From Paenibacillus_G filicis (GTDB lineage Bacteria; Bacillota; Bacilli; Paenibacillales; NBRC-103111): a stretch of DNA of 64,000 nucleotides. This document shows, piece after piece, positions 7,175 through 15,384 of this stretch. Made by a program: the position numbers and the translations under genes. Numbering within the stretch: position 1 is the first letter of the stretch; the number at the start of each line of letters is the position of its first letter. The stretch covers positions 1 through 64,000 of the forward strand of contig NZ_JBBPCC010000024.1 in the NCBI RefSeq assembly GCF_038070315.1, given 5' to 3'. The notes beneath the pieces are model-generated. The model was given only the letters and a program-made list of their open reading frames with translations. It was not told the origin of the DNA and made no database searches.

Positions 7175-9259
7175 TTATTTGGACACGAGCTTGGAGAAGT
7201 CCGCGAACGCCTTGATATCCTCGGCAACGCCTGCGAGCAGCGCCAGCCGGTTGCGGCGGATAGCCTCGTCATCAGCCATAACCATGACCGCATCGAAGAA
7301 ATCCGTGATCGGAGCGCTCAGCGACGACAGCAGGTCGTACGCTTCGGCTAGCCGAGCTTCTGCCACTGCCTGGATAAACTGGCCGTGCACACGCTGCCCT
7401 TGCTCATACAGCGCGCCTTCCGCCGCTTCGGCGAACAAGGAGGCATTCACCTCGCGCGACTCGGCCTTAGCGGCCAGGTTGCAGACGCGGTTGAACGATT
7501 CAACCGCCTTGCGCAGCGAATCCTTGTTGTCCTCGGACGCAGCAACAGCCAGTACCTCTGCGCGGAGCAGCGTGCGACGCACGTCGTCGGCTCCTGCGCC
7601 GAGGATCGCGTCGACGACGTCGTAGCGGATGCCCTTCTCGGACAGCACGTTTTTCACGCGCAGCGTGAAGAATTCTTGCATGTCGCGTCTGATCTCTGCA
7701 GCTTCCCGCTTCAGACCACGGCCAGCATGCGCATCCAGCGCGATATCGAACAGCTCGGAGAGCGTCAGCTCCAGCCCGTGCGCCAGCAGCGTGCTGACGA
7801 TGCCTGCAGCCTGACGGCGCAGCGCGTAAGGGTCCTGTGAGCCCGTCGGGATAATACCGATGGAGAAGCAGCCTGCGATCGTATCGATCTTGTCGGCGAT
7901 ACCGACGAGCGCGCCTACCAGCGAGGCAGGGGCAGAATCTCCGGCGTTGCGTGGCGAGTAGTGCTCGTTAATCGCCCGAGCAACCGCCGCGTCCTCACCA
8001 GCGAGTGCAGCATAATCCTCGCCCATGATGCCCTGCAGCTCAGGGAACTCGTATACCATCTGGGACACGAGGTCGAACTTGCAGATGTCCGCCGCGCGGC
8101 TGATCTGCTTGCCAGTCGACGCATCAACCGACAGATGTGCAGCCAATTTGTCGGCGATAGCACGGATACGGCGCACCTTGTCCCCGATCGAGCCCAGCTC
8201 CTCGTGGTAGACGATATTCTCGAGCTTCGCGAGCGCATCCGCGATCACGAGGCGCTTGTCTTCCTCGTAGAAGAACTTGGCGTCGGACAGGCGTGCGCGC
8301 AGTACCTTCTCGTTGCCCTTGGCAACCAGATCCAGAGACAGCGCATCTCCGTTGCGCACCGTGACGAAATGCGGCTGCAGGCGTCCCTCGCCATCCAGCA
8401 CCGGGAAGTAACGCTGATGCTCTCTCATCGATGTGATCAGCACATCCTGCGGGATCGACAGGAAGTCAGGGTCGAACGAACCGGCCAGCACGGTCGGCGT
8501 TTCGACGAGGAACAGAACCTCCTCCAGCAGATCTTCCTTAACCGCGATATGCCAGTTCCGTTCAGCAGCCAGGGCATCGATGCCAGCGGCGATCGCCTGA
8601 CGGCGCTCCTCCACGTCCGCGATCACGTGCTGTTCCTTCAGCTTGGCTGTGTACTGGGCAGGCTGCTCAATCACGGCATCCTGACCGAGGAAGCGATGGC
8701 CGCGCGTCACGTTGCCGGAAGCCACGCCCGTAATCTCGAACGGTACAACCTCTGCGCCGTGCAGCGCAACGAGCCAGCGGATCGGACGGACGTAGCGCAG
8801 CTCGTAGCTGCCCCATCTCATATTTTTCGGGAAAGTGAGCGAGGTGATCAGCGCAGGCAGTGCCTCCGGCAGCAGCGACGATGTCTCCACGCCCTGGCTG
8901 CTCTTCACTCCGTATACGTATTCCACACCGGCCAGCTCGCGGAAGAACAGCTCCTCTGGAGCCACACCCTGGCTGCGTGCGAAGCCAAGCGCCGCCTTAC
9001 TCCAGTTGCCAGCTTCATCCAGCGCGACCTTGCGTGCAGGTCCTTTTACTTCCTCGCTAACATCCTCCTGCTTATCGGCAAGCGCCGTGACTAGCACCGC
9101 GAGACGACGCGGGGTTGCATAGGCTTGAACGCCGCCGTGCGACAAACGGCTGGCCTCCAGCCATTTCTCTGTTTTATCCTTGAGCTGCTCCATCGCAGCG
9201 CGTACGAAGCGGGCAGGCACTTCCTCCAGCCCGATTTCCAGAAGCAAATCCTTAGCCAT
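7175..9259 (-). CDS. glyS: Glycine--tRNA ligase beta subunit
   Basis: The 694-residue protein matches the usual length of bacterial GlyS. It begins MAKDLLLEIGLEEVPARFV, the conserved start of the family, contains SLTFPKNMRWG and REHQRYFPV, and ends in a DALR-like anticodon-binding helical region (VDAILGAG). In the alpha2-beta2 enzyme the beta subunit recognises tRNA-Gly and supports aminoacylation. Its ATG overlaps the last 8 bases of glyQ, so the two are translationally coupled under one T-box leader. Confidence 0.97.
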   Translation of the reverse strand: MAKDLLLEIGLEEVPARFVRAAMEQLKDKTEKWLEASRLSHGGVQAYATPRRLAVLVTALADKQEDVSEEVKGPARKVALDEAGNWSKAALGFARSQGVAPEELFFRELAGVEYVYGVKSSQGVETSSLLPEALPALITSLTFPKNMRWGSYELRYVRPIRWLVALHGAEVVPFEITGVASGNVTRGHRFLGQDAVIEQPAQYTAKLKEQHVIADVEERRQAIAAGIDALAAERNWHIAVKEDLLEEVLFLVETPTVLAGSFDPDFLSIPQDVLITSMREHQRYFPVLDGEGRLQPHFVTVRNGDALSLDLVAKGNEKVLRARLSDAKFFYEEDKRLVIADALAKLENIVYHEELGSIGDKVRRIRAIADKLAAHLSVDASTGKQISRAADICKFDLVSQMVYEFPELQGIMGEDYAALAGEDAAVARAINEHYSPRNAGDSAPASLVGALVGIADKIDTIAGCFSIGIIPTGSQDPYALRRQAAGIVSTLLAHGLELTLSELFDIALDAHAGRGLKREAAEIRRDMQEFFTLRVKNVLSEKGIRYDVVDAILGAGADDVRRTLLRAEVLAVAASEDNKDSLRKAVESFNRVCNLAAKAESREVNASLFAEAAEGALYEQGQRVHGQFIQAVAEARLAEAYDLLSSLSAPITDFFDAVMVMADDEAIRRNRLALLAGVAEDIKAFADFSKLVSK

Positions 9260-10139
9260 GCTGCTCCACCCCTTTCTTCAGCAACGGGAAGCCGAGACGC
9301 TCCCGCTCTTGCAAATACGTAGCCGATACCGACCGGGCCAGATTCCGCACCCGGCCGATATAGCCGGTCCGTTCCGTGACGCTGATCGCGCCGCGGGCAT
9401 CCAGCAGGTTGAACGTATGCGAGCATTTCAGCACATAGTCATAAGCTGGGAAGACGAGATTCTGCTCCATCGCGCGCTTGGCTTCCCCCTCATAGGTCGA
9501 GAACAGCTGGAACAGCATCGCGACGTCGGATACCTCGAATGTATATTTGGAATGCTCGAATTCCGGCTGCTTGAACACGTCGCCATAGGTGACGCCGTCC
9601 ACCCACTCCAGATCGAACACATTTTCCTTCTCCTGAATGTACGAGGCCAGACGCTCCATCCCGTACGTAATCTCCACGGCTACCGGATGGCAGTCGATGC
9701 CGCCGACCTGCTGGAAGTACGTGAACTGGGTAATTTCCATCCCATCCAGCCATACCTCCCAGCCGAGTCCCCAGGCGCCCAGCGTTGGAGCTTCCCAGTT
9801 GTCCTCGACGAAGCGGATATCATGCTGACGCGGGTCAATGCCCAGACGCGACAGGCTCTCCAGGTACAGCTCTTGAATATTGTCAGGGGACGGCTTCATG
9901 ATGACTTGGAACTGGTGATGCTGGTACAGCCGGTTCGGGTTTTCCCCATAACGGCCATCCGCCGGACGGCGGGAAGGCTCTACATAAGCCACATTCCAAG
10001 GCTCCGGTCCAATCGTACGGAGGAAGGTCATCGGGTTCATCGTACCTGCGCCCTTCTCGGTGTCGTACGGTTGTACGACGATACAGTTTTGCTCTGCCCA
10101 GAACTGCTGCAGTGTCAGCGTCATTTGCTGAAAATTCAT
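9252..10139 (-). CDS. glyQ: Glycine--tRNA ligase alpha subunit
   Basis: The 295-residue catalytic subunit has family hallmarks FQQMTLTLQQFWAEQ, GAGTMNPMTFLRTIGPEPW and YVEPSRRPADGRYGENPNR (class II aaRS motif 2 region). It activates glycine with ATP. ATG 10139 is chosen; a TTG two codons upstream is also possible, as AAAGGAG lies 10 bases from the ATG and about 4 from the TTG. It is preceded by a T-box leader and followed directly by glyS. Confidence 0.97.
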   Translation of the reverse strand: MNFQQMTLTLQQFWAEQNCIVVQPYDTEKGAGTMNPMTFLRTIGPEPWNVAYVEPSRRPADGRYGENPNRLYQHHQFQVIMKPSPDNIQELYLESLSRLGIDPRQHDIRFVEDNWEAPTLGAWGLGWEVWLDGMEITQFTYFQQVGGIDCHPVAVEITYGMERLASYIQEKENVFDLEWVDGVTYGDVFKQPEFEHSKYTFEVSDVAMLFQLFSTYEGEAKRAMEQNLVFPAYDYVLKCSHTFNLLDARGAISVTERTGYIGRVRNLARSVSATYLQERERLGFPLLKKGVEQHG

Positions 10140-10206
10140 AGTCAACTCGCTCCTTTGCGATAAGTGGGGTCCGGCACACAGTCGACGGCTCGAGCAGCAA
10201 CGGCAC

Positions 10207-10454
10207 GCAAAAAACTCCCGTCCCTACGTCTGCCGACTTGGCCGACGTAGGGACGGGAGTTATAGGCTCCCGCGGTTCCACCCTACTTGATCCTCCGCTC
10301 AATCTGCCGGAGAATCCGCTTTTTTCCGAGGCATGTCTCTCAGGAGCGCCATGGTTTCCGATCCGTCTGTCCGGGCTTTCACTATCCCCAGCTCGCTGCA
10401 AAGGCCGACGGTTATCCGGCAACTTTCTCCATCATCGAGAACGATTCAATTCTG
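10207..10454 (-). promoter_or_regulatory. T-box leader (glycine) of glyQS
   Basis: The minus-strand leader carries the canonical T-box sequence AGGGTGGAACCGCG (within 10265-10284). It is followed immediately by a long terminator stem, ACTCCCGTCCCTACGTC pairing with GACGTAGGGACGGGAGT, then TTTTTT (10207-10257). Upstream are a Stem I AG-rich distal region (GAGCTGGGGATAGTGAAAGCC) and a GGC followed by G at 10348-10350, a fitting glycine specifier codon. Uncharged tRNA-Gly would stabilise the antiterminator and let glyQS be transcribed. The specifier assignment is by eye. Confidence 0.92.
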
Positions 10455-10460
10455 ATTGCT

Positions 10461-10490
10461 ATTTTATGCGAATTGCGGACCGTTTGTCAA
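10461..10490 (-). promoter_or_regulatory. SigA-type promoter of glyQS
   Basis: On the minus strand TTGACA (10485-10490), an 18-base spacer and TAAAAT (10461-10466). It lies just past the stop of the preceding GNAT gene and 7-10 bases before the expected start of the T-box leader. Confidence 0.75.
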
Positions 10491-10540
10491 ACGAAAGCTC
10501 ATTCCCGAAACCTCATTCGTTCAGTCCCCGTACTTCCAGG

Positions 10541-11602
10541 CTATCCCAAGCCTGCGGTTGTCGGTCCCGCTTCAGTATTTTCCACCCGCCCGCGGACCGA
10601 GGCCAGCACCTGGTCAAGGTCTGCATGAAGCCGGTAATGGCCGCGCAAAGGCACATAGCCCAGCTTACGGTTGATGGATAGGATCGGTTCGTTCATCGAG
10701 TCGTTATCCGTACGAAGATAGGCCGCACCGCGGGCAATAGCCATCCGGATCGCCTGAATCTTCAAGCCAAGCGCCACCTTCCGTCCCCGGAAATCTCGGC
10801 TCACCCCCGTGTATTCGTGGTACATCCCGTTGGTCACTGGATGGTAGAGCACATTCGTCACGCCGGCGAACCGATCTCCCTCCGCCGCGATAATCACCTG
10901 CTCCGGGGCATAGCCGTGTACCTGCAAATACCACTTGCGCCACTCGGTCTGGTTCGGCACGTCCCCGAGAAATCCGGGAATGTCCACGAGTGTTTCCCGG
11001 TACAGCTCGTACAGCTTGGTCTCGCTGTCCTCACCGGACTCATCCGCCAGCGTCAGGAAGCGAATGCCCTCCCCCTCCAACGATTCTGGAAGCTGAAGCG
11101 CAGCCGGGGGCAGATCCGCACCCTCAAGCTGCAGCAGGGATTGAAACGTATGGCGATCGATAGAAAAGCCTTTTCGTTCGGCAAACGCCACCGCCGCAGG
11201 ATCGTCGTCCCAAGCTTCGGACAGCATCCGGCTGGCCCCTGATTTGGACGCCCACTGTGCCACATGGGCAAGAAGCAGATCTCCGATGCCTTGTCCCCGG
11301 TAGCGCGAGTCCACGACCAGCGTATTGCAGAGATGGCCCGGCTCCGTCCACGGTGCCCGCCAAGAGATGGCAAAACCTATGATTTCCCCGGCTTCTGTGA
11401 CCGCAACCCGCCGTTCCCGGTCATACCCCGCCAGTCGTCCATTCTCGTCGATCCAGGTATGTCCCTTCTCATACAGCTTGCCGTCTTCCTCAAGCAGTTT
11501 CTCGGCAGACGTCGGCTCCGCCCCTACCTGATTTAACAACGCGGCGATCGCTTCATAATCGTCCGGCAATAGCAAAGCACGCAATTCGATCAATGCATAC
11601 AC
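10541..11602 (-). CDS. Tandem GNAT N-acetyltransferase
   Basis: The 353-residue protein holds two GNAT folds. The first (about 10-165) has the acetyl-CoA loop VVDSRYRGQGIGDLLL. The second (about 175-335) has the degenerate SRDFRGRKVALGLKIQAI. Two-domain GNATs of this length include mycothiol-synthase-like proteins, but this organism type makes bacillithiol, so the substrate is unknown. The start is GTG 11602 (AGGA 7 bases upstream) or TTG 11593 (GAGGTG 8 bases upstream); both are weak. It ends 50 bases before the glyQS promoter on the same strand. Confidence 0.85.
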   Translation of the reverse strand: MYALIELRALLLPDDYEAIAALLNQVGAEPTSAEKLLEEDGKLYEKGHTWIDENGRLAGYDRERRVAVTEAGEIIGFAISWRAPWTEPGHLCNTLVVDSRYRGQGIGDLLLAHVAQWASKSGASRMLSEAWDDDPAAVAFAERKGFSIDRHTFQSLLQLEGADLPPAALQLPESLEGEGIRFLTLADESGEDSETKLYELYRETLVDIPGFLGDVPNQTEWRKWYLQVHGYAPEQVIIAAEGDRFAGVTNVLYHPVTNGMYHEYTGVSRDFRGRKVALGLKIQAIRMAIARGAAYLRTDNDSMNEPILSINRKLGYVPLRGHYRLHADLDQVLASVRGRVENTEAGPTTAGLG

Positions 11603-11695
11603 CTCATTTTCCTAGATTACTAATCCGTACCTTCGCAACCAATTATGGCATAGTCTGGAATGCGAGAAAACGGAGAGTATCGTTAGAAAATAAAT

Positions 11696-11998
11696 CTACT
11701 GCGCCGCATCGATCACCACATCCAAAAACTCCCGTTCCCGACGTTCCAGGAGCGGGATGACCTGAGCTTCAATAATCGCCTTGAAATGCTCCGTATGACG
11801 GTGAAGCTCTCGGGCCGCTTCATTCTCGTAAACCTCATAGAGCAGCAGCGTATCTGAACCATCCGTCGGACGATGAACCCGGTACATGATACAACCTGGT
11901 TCTACTTCCTTCACTTTCCGGGTCATCTCCTTCAGGTATTCGATCACCTTGTCCGTCTGACCGGGCTTCACCGTGTATCTAGCTACCAATACTTTCAT
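11696..11998 (-). CDS. Antibiotic biosynthesis monooxygenase (ABM/YgiN-like) domain protein
   Basis: The 100-residue protein consists of one ABM ferredoxin-like fold. Signs are VARYTVKPGQTDKVIEYL at the start, EPGCIMYRVHR, LLLYEVYENEAARELH and a conserved HTEHFKAI helix. YgiN-type members oxidise quinols, and relatives degrade heme or polyketides; the substrate here cannot be assigned. GGAGGATATCCTC is just upstream of ATG 11998. It stands alone between GNAT and a divergent small membrane protein. Confidence 0.85.
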   Translation of the reverse strand: MKVLVARYTVKPGQTDKVIEYLKEMTRKVKEVEPGCIMYRVHRPTDGSDTLLLYEVYENEAARELHRHTEHFKAIIEAQVIPLLERREREFLDVVIDAAQ

Positions 11999-12132
11999 GA
12001 GGATATCCTCCTGGGTAAGAGTTATCGGGGTGCCCGGACCGCTTGTCCGGCAATCCCCATCCAGGCTCTAATTATAGTATAATAAGGAAAATCAGGCCAT
12101 AACGGCCTGCACAGGAACCGAGGTGATCCGCC

Positions 12133-12432
12133 ATGACGAAACCTATGCTAGCCGTCCTGTTGGGCGTCCTGCTTGTCTGCCTGCTTCCGTATGCACCGTG
12201 GATCACGGAACGCACAGCCGCCTCCCAAGCAGCCCGGTATATCGCCAAGCAAAATGAACCGCGGACCGATGGCTGCGGAGTGATCCGCACCGTCAGCTCG
12301 TCTCAGGCGTTTATGGGACGCAGCGTCGTGCTCGAGCTCGCCTGCGGACAGCTCCCTACTGATTCCCCAGTACGGGGGCAGCAGAAAGCCTACTTCGTCT
12401 CTCTACTGGGCACCGTACATGAGCAAGACTGA
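12133..12432 (+). CDS. Small secreted or membrane-anchored hypothetical protein
   Basis: The 99-residue protein starts with a hydrophobic segment (MLAVLLGVLLVCLLPYAPW) that is either a signal sequence or a single TM anchor. About 75 polar residues follow, with two Cys (GCGVIR and ELACGQ) that could form an extracellular disulfide. Family not recognised. GAGGTG is 7 bases upstream of the ATG. It converges on the MFS gene, whose end lies 40 bases away. Confidence 0.65.
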   Translation: MTKPMLAVLLGVLLVCLLPYAPWITERTAASQAARYIAKQNEPRTDGCGVIRTVSSSQAFMGRSVVLELACGQLPTDSPVRGQQKAYFVSLLGTVHEQD

Positions 12433-12471
12433 TGCGCAGAACGCTAGATGAGCGTTCCGTTTCTTCCTCCA

Positions 12472-13662
12472 TTATGAGCCTTGTCCAGGCAGACGAACCT
12501 CGGGCTTGCGGGACAGCCAGACCACTCTTACATAAAAAACTAACAGGACAAGCGCGCAGATCGCATACGGCAACGAGATATGAACCGCGTACAGCGCCGC
12601 TCCCGTCACCGGTCCGATGAACGAACCGACTCCCTGTGCAGCTGCCGTAAAGCCTGCCACAGCAGCCTGTTCCCGCTCCTGGACAGCCAGCGAAGCTGCG
12701 GTCATATAGCCCGGCAGCGTGAAGCCGATCCCGAGGCCGAACAGTACAAATACGGCCAGATACAACGATGGCGCTACCATGAACAGCGTGAAGGCCGCCA
12801 GCAGTGCGAACAGTCCGGTCCGCACTACCCGGTTGGGCTTCCAGGTCAGTCGGCGTCCGATGAAAAGCTGGACCGCTACGACGATCACGCCTCCCACGGA
12901 TAGTCCTATACCTACCATCCGCGCGGCGCTCGGGGCATCCACTCCCAGCCGGTCCTGCATGTAGATGCCGCAGGTAACCTGCAGCACGATCATCACCGTA
13001 GACAGGAGAAGACCGATTCCAAGATAGAGACGAATCCGCGGATCGCGAACGGACAGCCGATCTCCCCCAGACGCAACGATGATGGCCTTTCCCCTGGGCA
13101 GCATCCATCCGCACAGGACGATAACCGCCGCCAGAAGAATCGCTGACGCATACATCGGTGCCGTAAAGCCGAATGGCGTCAACGCAGCCCCCAGCGCCGG
13201 CCCCAGTACAAAGCCCAGCCCGTTGGCCGCCCCGAACAATGCCATGCCTCCGGCGCGGCTCTCGGCTCCTGTACTCTCCATCAGATAGGCCTGGACGAGC
13301 GATGGAATCGCTCCAAAGCAGAACCCGCCGGCAGCGCGCAGCGCCAGCAACCCGGCATAGAGCAGGCCCGGACTCCAGCCTGCCGTCTGGGCCCTGTCCG
13401 TCACATAAGCAAAGGCGACCAGCGTAAGCGCATACCCGGCCATCGCTGCGATCAGGATCGGCTTGCGGCTGCTCCCGGCCCGGCGGCTCCAGATGAAGCT
13501 GCCGACAATCCAGCAGATACCCGTCACCGTAACCAGGCTGCCAGACTGAATTTCGGTGAAGCCGAGCCCCCTGGACAACAGTCCGAGAATTGGATTAAAA
13601 GTGGCTATCGATGCCATCGCTACGAGCACCGCAGCGAATAGCACAACACGCATCGTTTTCAA
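12472..13662 (-). CDS. MFS transporter, possibly a siderophore exporter
   Basis: The 396-residue protein has 12 predicted TM segments and MFS loop motifs (FIWSRRAGSSRKP between TM2 and TM3). Start is TTG 13662 (GGGAG 9 bases upstream), with ATG at 13653 as alternative. It lies about 100 bases behind an AraC regulator on the same strand, which is itself preceded by a Fur-box-like site. In Bacillus the AraC regulator Btr and MFS exporter YmfD act in siderophore traffic, so siderophore efflux is a reasonable inference. The sequence alone does not prove the substrate. Confidence 0.8.
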   Translation of the reverse strand: MKTMRVVLFAAVLVAMASIATFNPILGLLSRGLGFTEIQSGSLVTVTGICWIVGSFIWSRRAGSSRKPILIAAMAGYALTLVAFAYVTDRAQTAGWSPGLLYAGLLALRAAGGFCFGAIPSLVQAYLMESTGAESRAGGMALFGAANGLGFVLGPALGAALTPFGFTAPMYASAILLAAVIVLCGWMLPRGKAIIVASGGDRLSVRDPRIRLYLGIGLLLSTVMIVLQVTCGIYMQDRLGVDAPSAARMVGIGLSVGGVIVVAVQLFIGRRLTWKPNRVVRTGLFALLAAFTLFMVAPSLYLAVFVLFGLGIGFTLPGYMTAASLAVQEREQAAVAGFTAAAQGVGSFIGPVTGAALYAVHISLPYAICALVLLVFYVRVVWLSRKPEVRLPGQGS

Positions 13663-13758
13663 CCTGAAGCACTCCCTTCCACCCCGCCTGATTCCCAGGC
13701 TCTAGATGCTCTTATTATCAGGGCATCGGGATATCGGGCACTACCTGCAAAGGGAGCC

Positions 13759-14772
13759 TTATGGCCTGCGGAGGGAAACCCCTCTGCGGCTAAGCTGCTT
13801 GATGTACGCGCCGGGATTCAGCCCATAGTGCCTCCGGAACGCAGACGTGAAGTTGCTCATGTTGCTATAGCCTACTTGAACCGCTGTCTCGCTGACATTC
13901 ATCCCATCCAGCTCCATCAGCTCCAGCGCCTTCTCCATCCTTCCCTGACGCACCAGCTCGAAGACGGTCTGGCCGAATAGCTCGCGGAAGCCTCTTTTCA
14001 GCTTGTATTCATTGATGCCAACCTGGCGGGCCAGCTCGGGGATCGACAGCGGCTGCTCCAACCGGGACAGGACAAGTGATCGGGCTTCTTCTAGCCGCTC
14101 TCTATCGTCCGCACTCAGCGCGATGAGAGATCCGCCGGTATCCCGCTCACCTTCCCCTTCCTGGGCGATCAGCGCGATAAGCTCCATAGCCTTGCTTTCC
14201 GCATAAAGCCGCTTCATGCTCCTCCATCCGGTACATTGGAACAAATCACGGACACAGGCCTGCACCAGCGGAGAATCGGCATACGGTCTGATTCTTCCCC
14301 GCGTTCGCTGCAGCAGCGCCTCCACGACCGGCTGATCCGGGGTGCCCCGCACATAACGCAGCAGCTCAGCGGGGCTCAGACGAACCTCCACCGTTCGTAT
14401 CGGCATTCCTCCCTTCTTTTCCATATAGAGCTGGATCTGATCCATATTGAACACATTCCCGCCATGACGGCCCGTATGATGCTCTTGACCGTCCCAGGCG
14501 CAGTAGATTTCCCCTTCCATACAGTAATTGAGCTCGAACAGACCATACGTTGCCTCTATCTGAACCTGAAGATCCCGCTCCAGCACCATGTCGGTAATCA
14601 CAACCTCCATACCGGCCCGAATCGGGATGCGGGTAATCGTTCCCTGCCCGAGCTGCGGCGGCAACTGGGTCTGCTGTTCGTCTGGATGGCTATCGGACAT
14701 CCTCCCGCCCAACATCGTGGAGAACCGGTCGAAATAATCATGCATCCCCTCAATGCGGACTATCGAAGACAT
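13759..14772 (-). CDS. AraC-family transcriptional regulator, PchR-like
   Basis: The 337-residue protein has an N-terminal sensor region (about 30-180) and a C-terminal double HTH. The latter reads LSIPELARQVGINEYKLKRGF, then VSETAVQVGYSNMSNFTSAF and a YGLNPGAY end. INEYKLKRGFRELFG is typical of PchR-type siderophore-responsive regulators, which bind ferri-siderophore and activate uptake or export genes. A Fur-box-like site lies 19 bases upstream of the start codon. The MFS gene follows on the same strand. Confidence 0.88.
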   Translation of the reverse strand: MSSIVRIEGMHDYFDRFSTMLGGRMSDSHPDEQQTQLPPQLGQGTITRIPIRAGMEVVITDMVLERDLQVQIEATYGLFELNYCMEGEIYCAWDGQEHHTGRHGGNVFNMDQIQLYMEKKGGMPIRTVEVRLSPAELLRYVRGTPDQPVVEALLQRTRGRIRPYADSPLVQACVRDLFQCTGWRSMKRLYAESKAMELIALIAQEGEGERDTGGSLIALSADDRERLEEARSLVLSRLEQPLSIPELARQVGINEYKLKRGFRELFGQTVFELVRQGRMEKALELMELDGMNVSETAVQVGYSNMSNFTSAFRRHYGLNPGAYIKQLSRRGVSLRRP

Positions 14773-14790
14773 GGAATCCCCCCTTTATAT

Positions 14791-14805
14791 TGAGAATAAT
14801 TATCA
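14791..14805. promoter_or_regulatory. Fur-box-like operator upstream of the AraC/MFS pair
   Basis: TGAGAATAATTATCA matches the 7-1-7 Fur motif TGATAAT-N-ATTATCA at all but one informative base, and flanking AT..AT bases extend the symmetry. It sits 19 bases before the ATG of the PchR-like regulator, overlapping the likely promoter. Confidence 0.75.
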
Positions 14806-14970
14806 ATCCAAGTACATCGATTGTACGTCCTTGGAGAGCCTATTGTAAAGCAAACAGACTCGCTTGGAACTTTAAGAAACCTCATGTATAGAATGATTCG
14901 TTACCATGCACAATAACCTGGTAATTCAAGCTTAAAACTATATGTATACAAAATCAGGAGGCTACCTTTC

Positions 14971-15294
14971 ATGACACATGTTCAGAATTCCCAGCACATC
15001 TCCCAGCTCGTGCAGCAATTGATCCAGCAAACTCAGCAGGCTTCCGGCTTGTATGAGCAATTGCTTGAGCAGGAACGAAGCAATGCCATTCAGCTGGAGC
15101 AGATCGCCCAGCGTGAGCACCAGGCCGTGCAGATCATTCAGCATGCCCTCCAGGGGCATCAGCTGGCCGTCCAGCAGCTCCATCAGATCTCTAGTCTGGC
15201 CCAGCAGATCGAGAGCTCGGCTCCCCCATTTCCTTCAGGCTACCAGCCGTCTGCCGGTTACTCCAATACATATGCGGGACAGCCAAGACATTAA
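14971..15294 (+). CDS. Small glutamine-rich coiled-coil protein, function unknown
   Basis: The 107-residue protein is strikingly rich in Gln, His and Leu. From residue 5 to about 82 it shows heptad-like spacing (QLVQQLIQQTQQ, YEQLLEQERSNAIQLEQIA), predicting a long coiled coil. A proline/tyrosine tail, FPSGYQPSAGYSNTYAGQPRH, follows. No signal peptide or Cys. Such small Q-rich proteins are common in Paenibacillus and may be spore-associated; that is a guess. A strong AGGAGG RBS lies upstream, and a perfect palindromic terminator follows. Confidence 0.75.
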   Translation: MTHVQNSQHISQLVQQLIQQTQQASGLYEQLLEQERSNAIQLEQIAQREHQAVQIIQHALQGHQLAVQQLHQISSLAQQIESSAPPFPSGYQPSAGYSNTYAGQPRH

Positions 15295-15314
15295 GAGCTA
15301 CCTGCAGCCATACC

Positions 15315-15346
15315 GAAGAGGACCAGCAGATCTGCTGGTCCTCTTC
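15315..15346. terminator. Perfect palindromic hairpin between convergent genes
   Basis: GAAGAGGACCAGCA and its exact complement surround a 4-base centre (GATC), giving a 14-bp stem. It lies between the Q-rich gene and the chemoreceptor gene. T tracts on either side are poor. Confidence 0.6.
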
Positions 15347-15384
15347 CGCTACTGCATGAAGCTGAGTTGAACGTCCTAATCGAT

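Noticed and set aside
7961..9094. Plus-strand frame opposite glyS
   Set aside because: Shadow of glyS; no homology or start signal.
9180..10163. Plus-strand frame opposite glyQ
   Set aside because: Shadow of glyQ, and it would cross both subunit genes.
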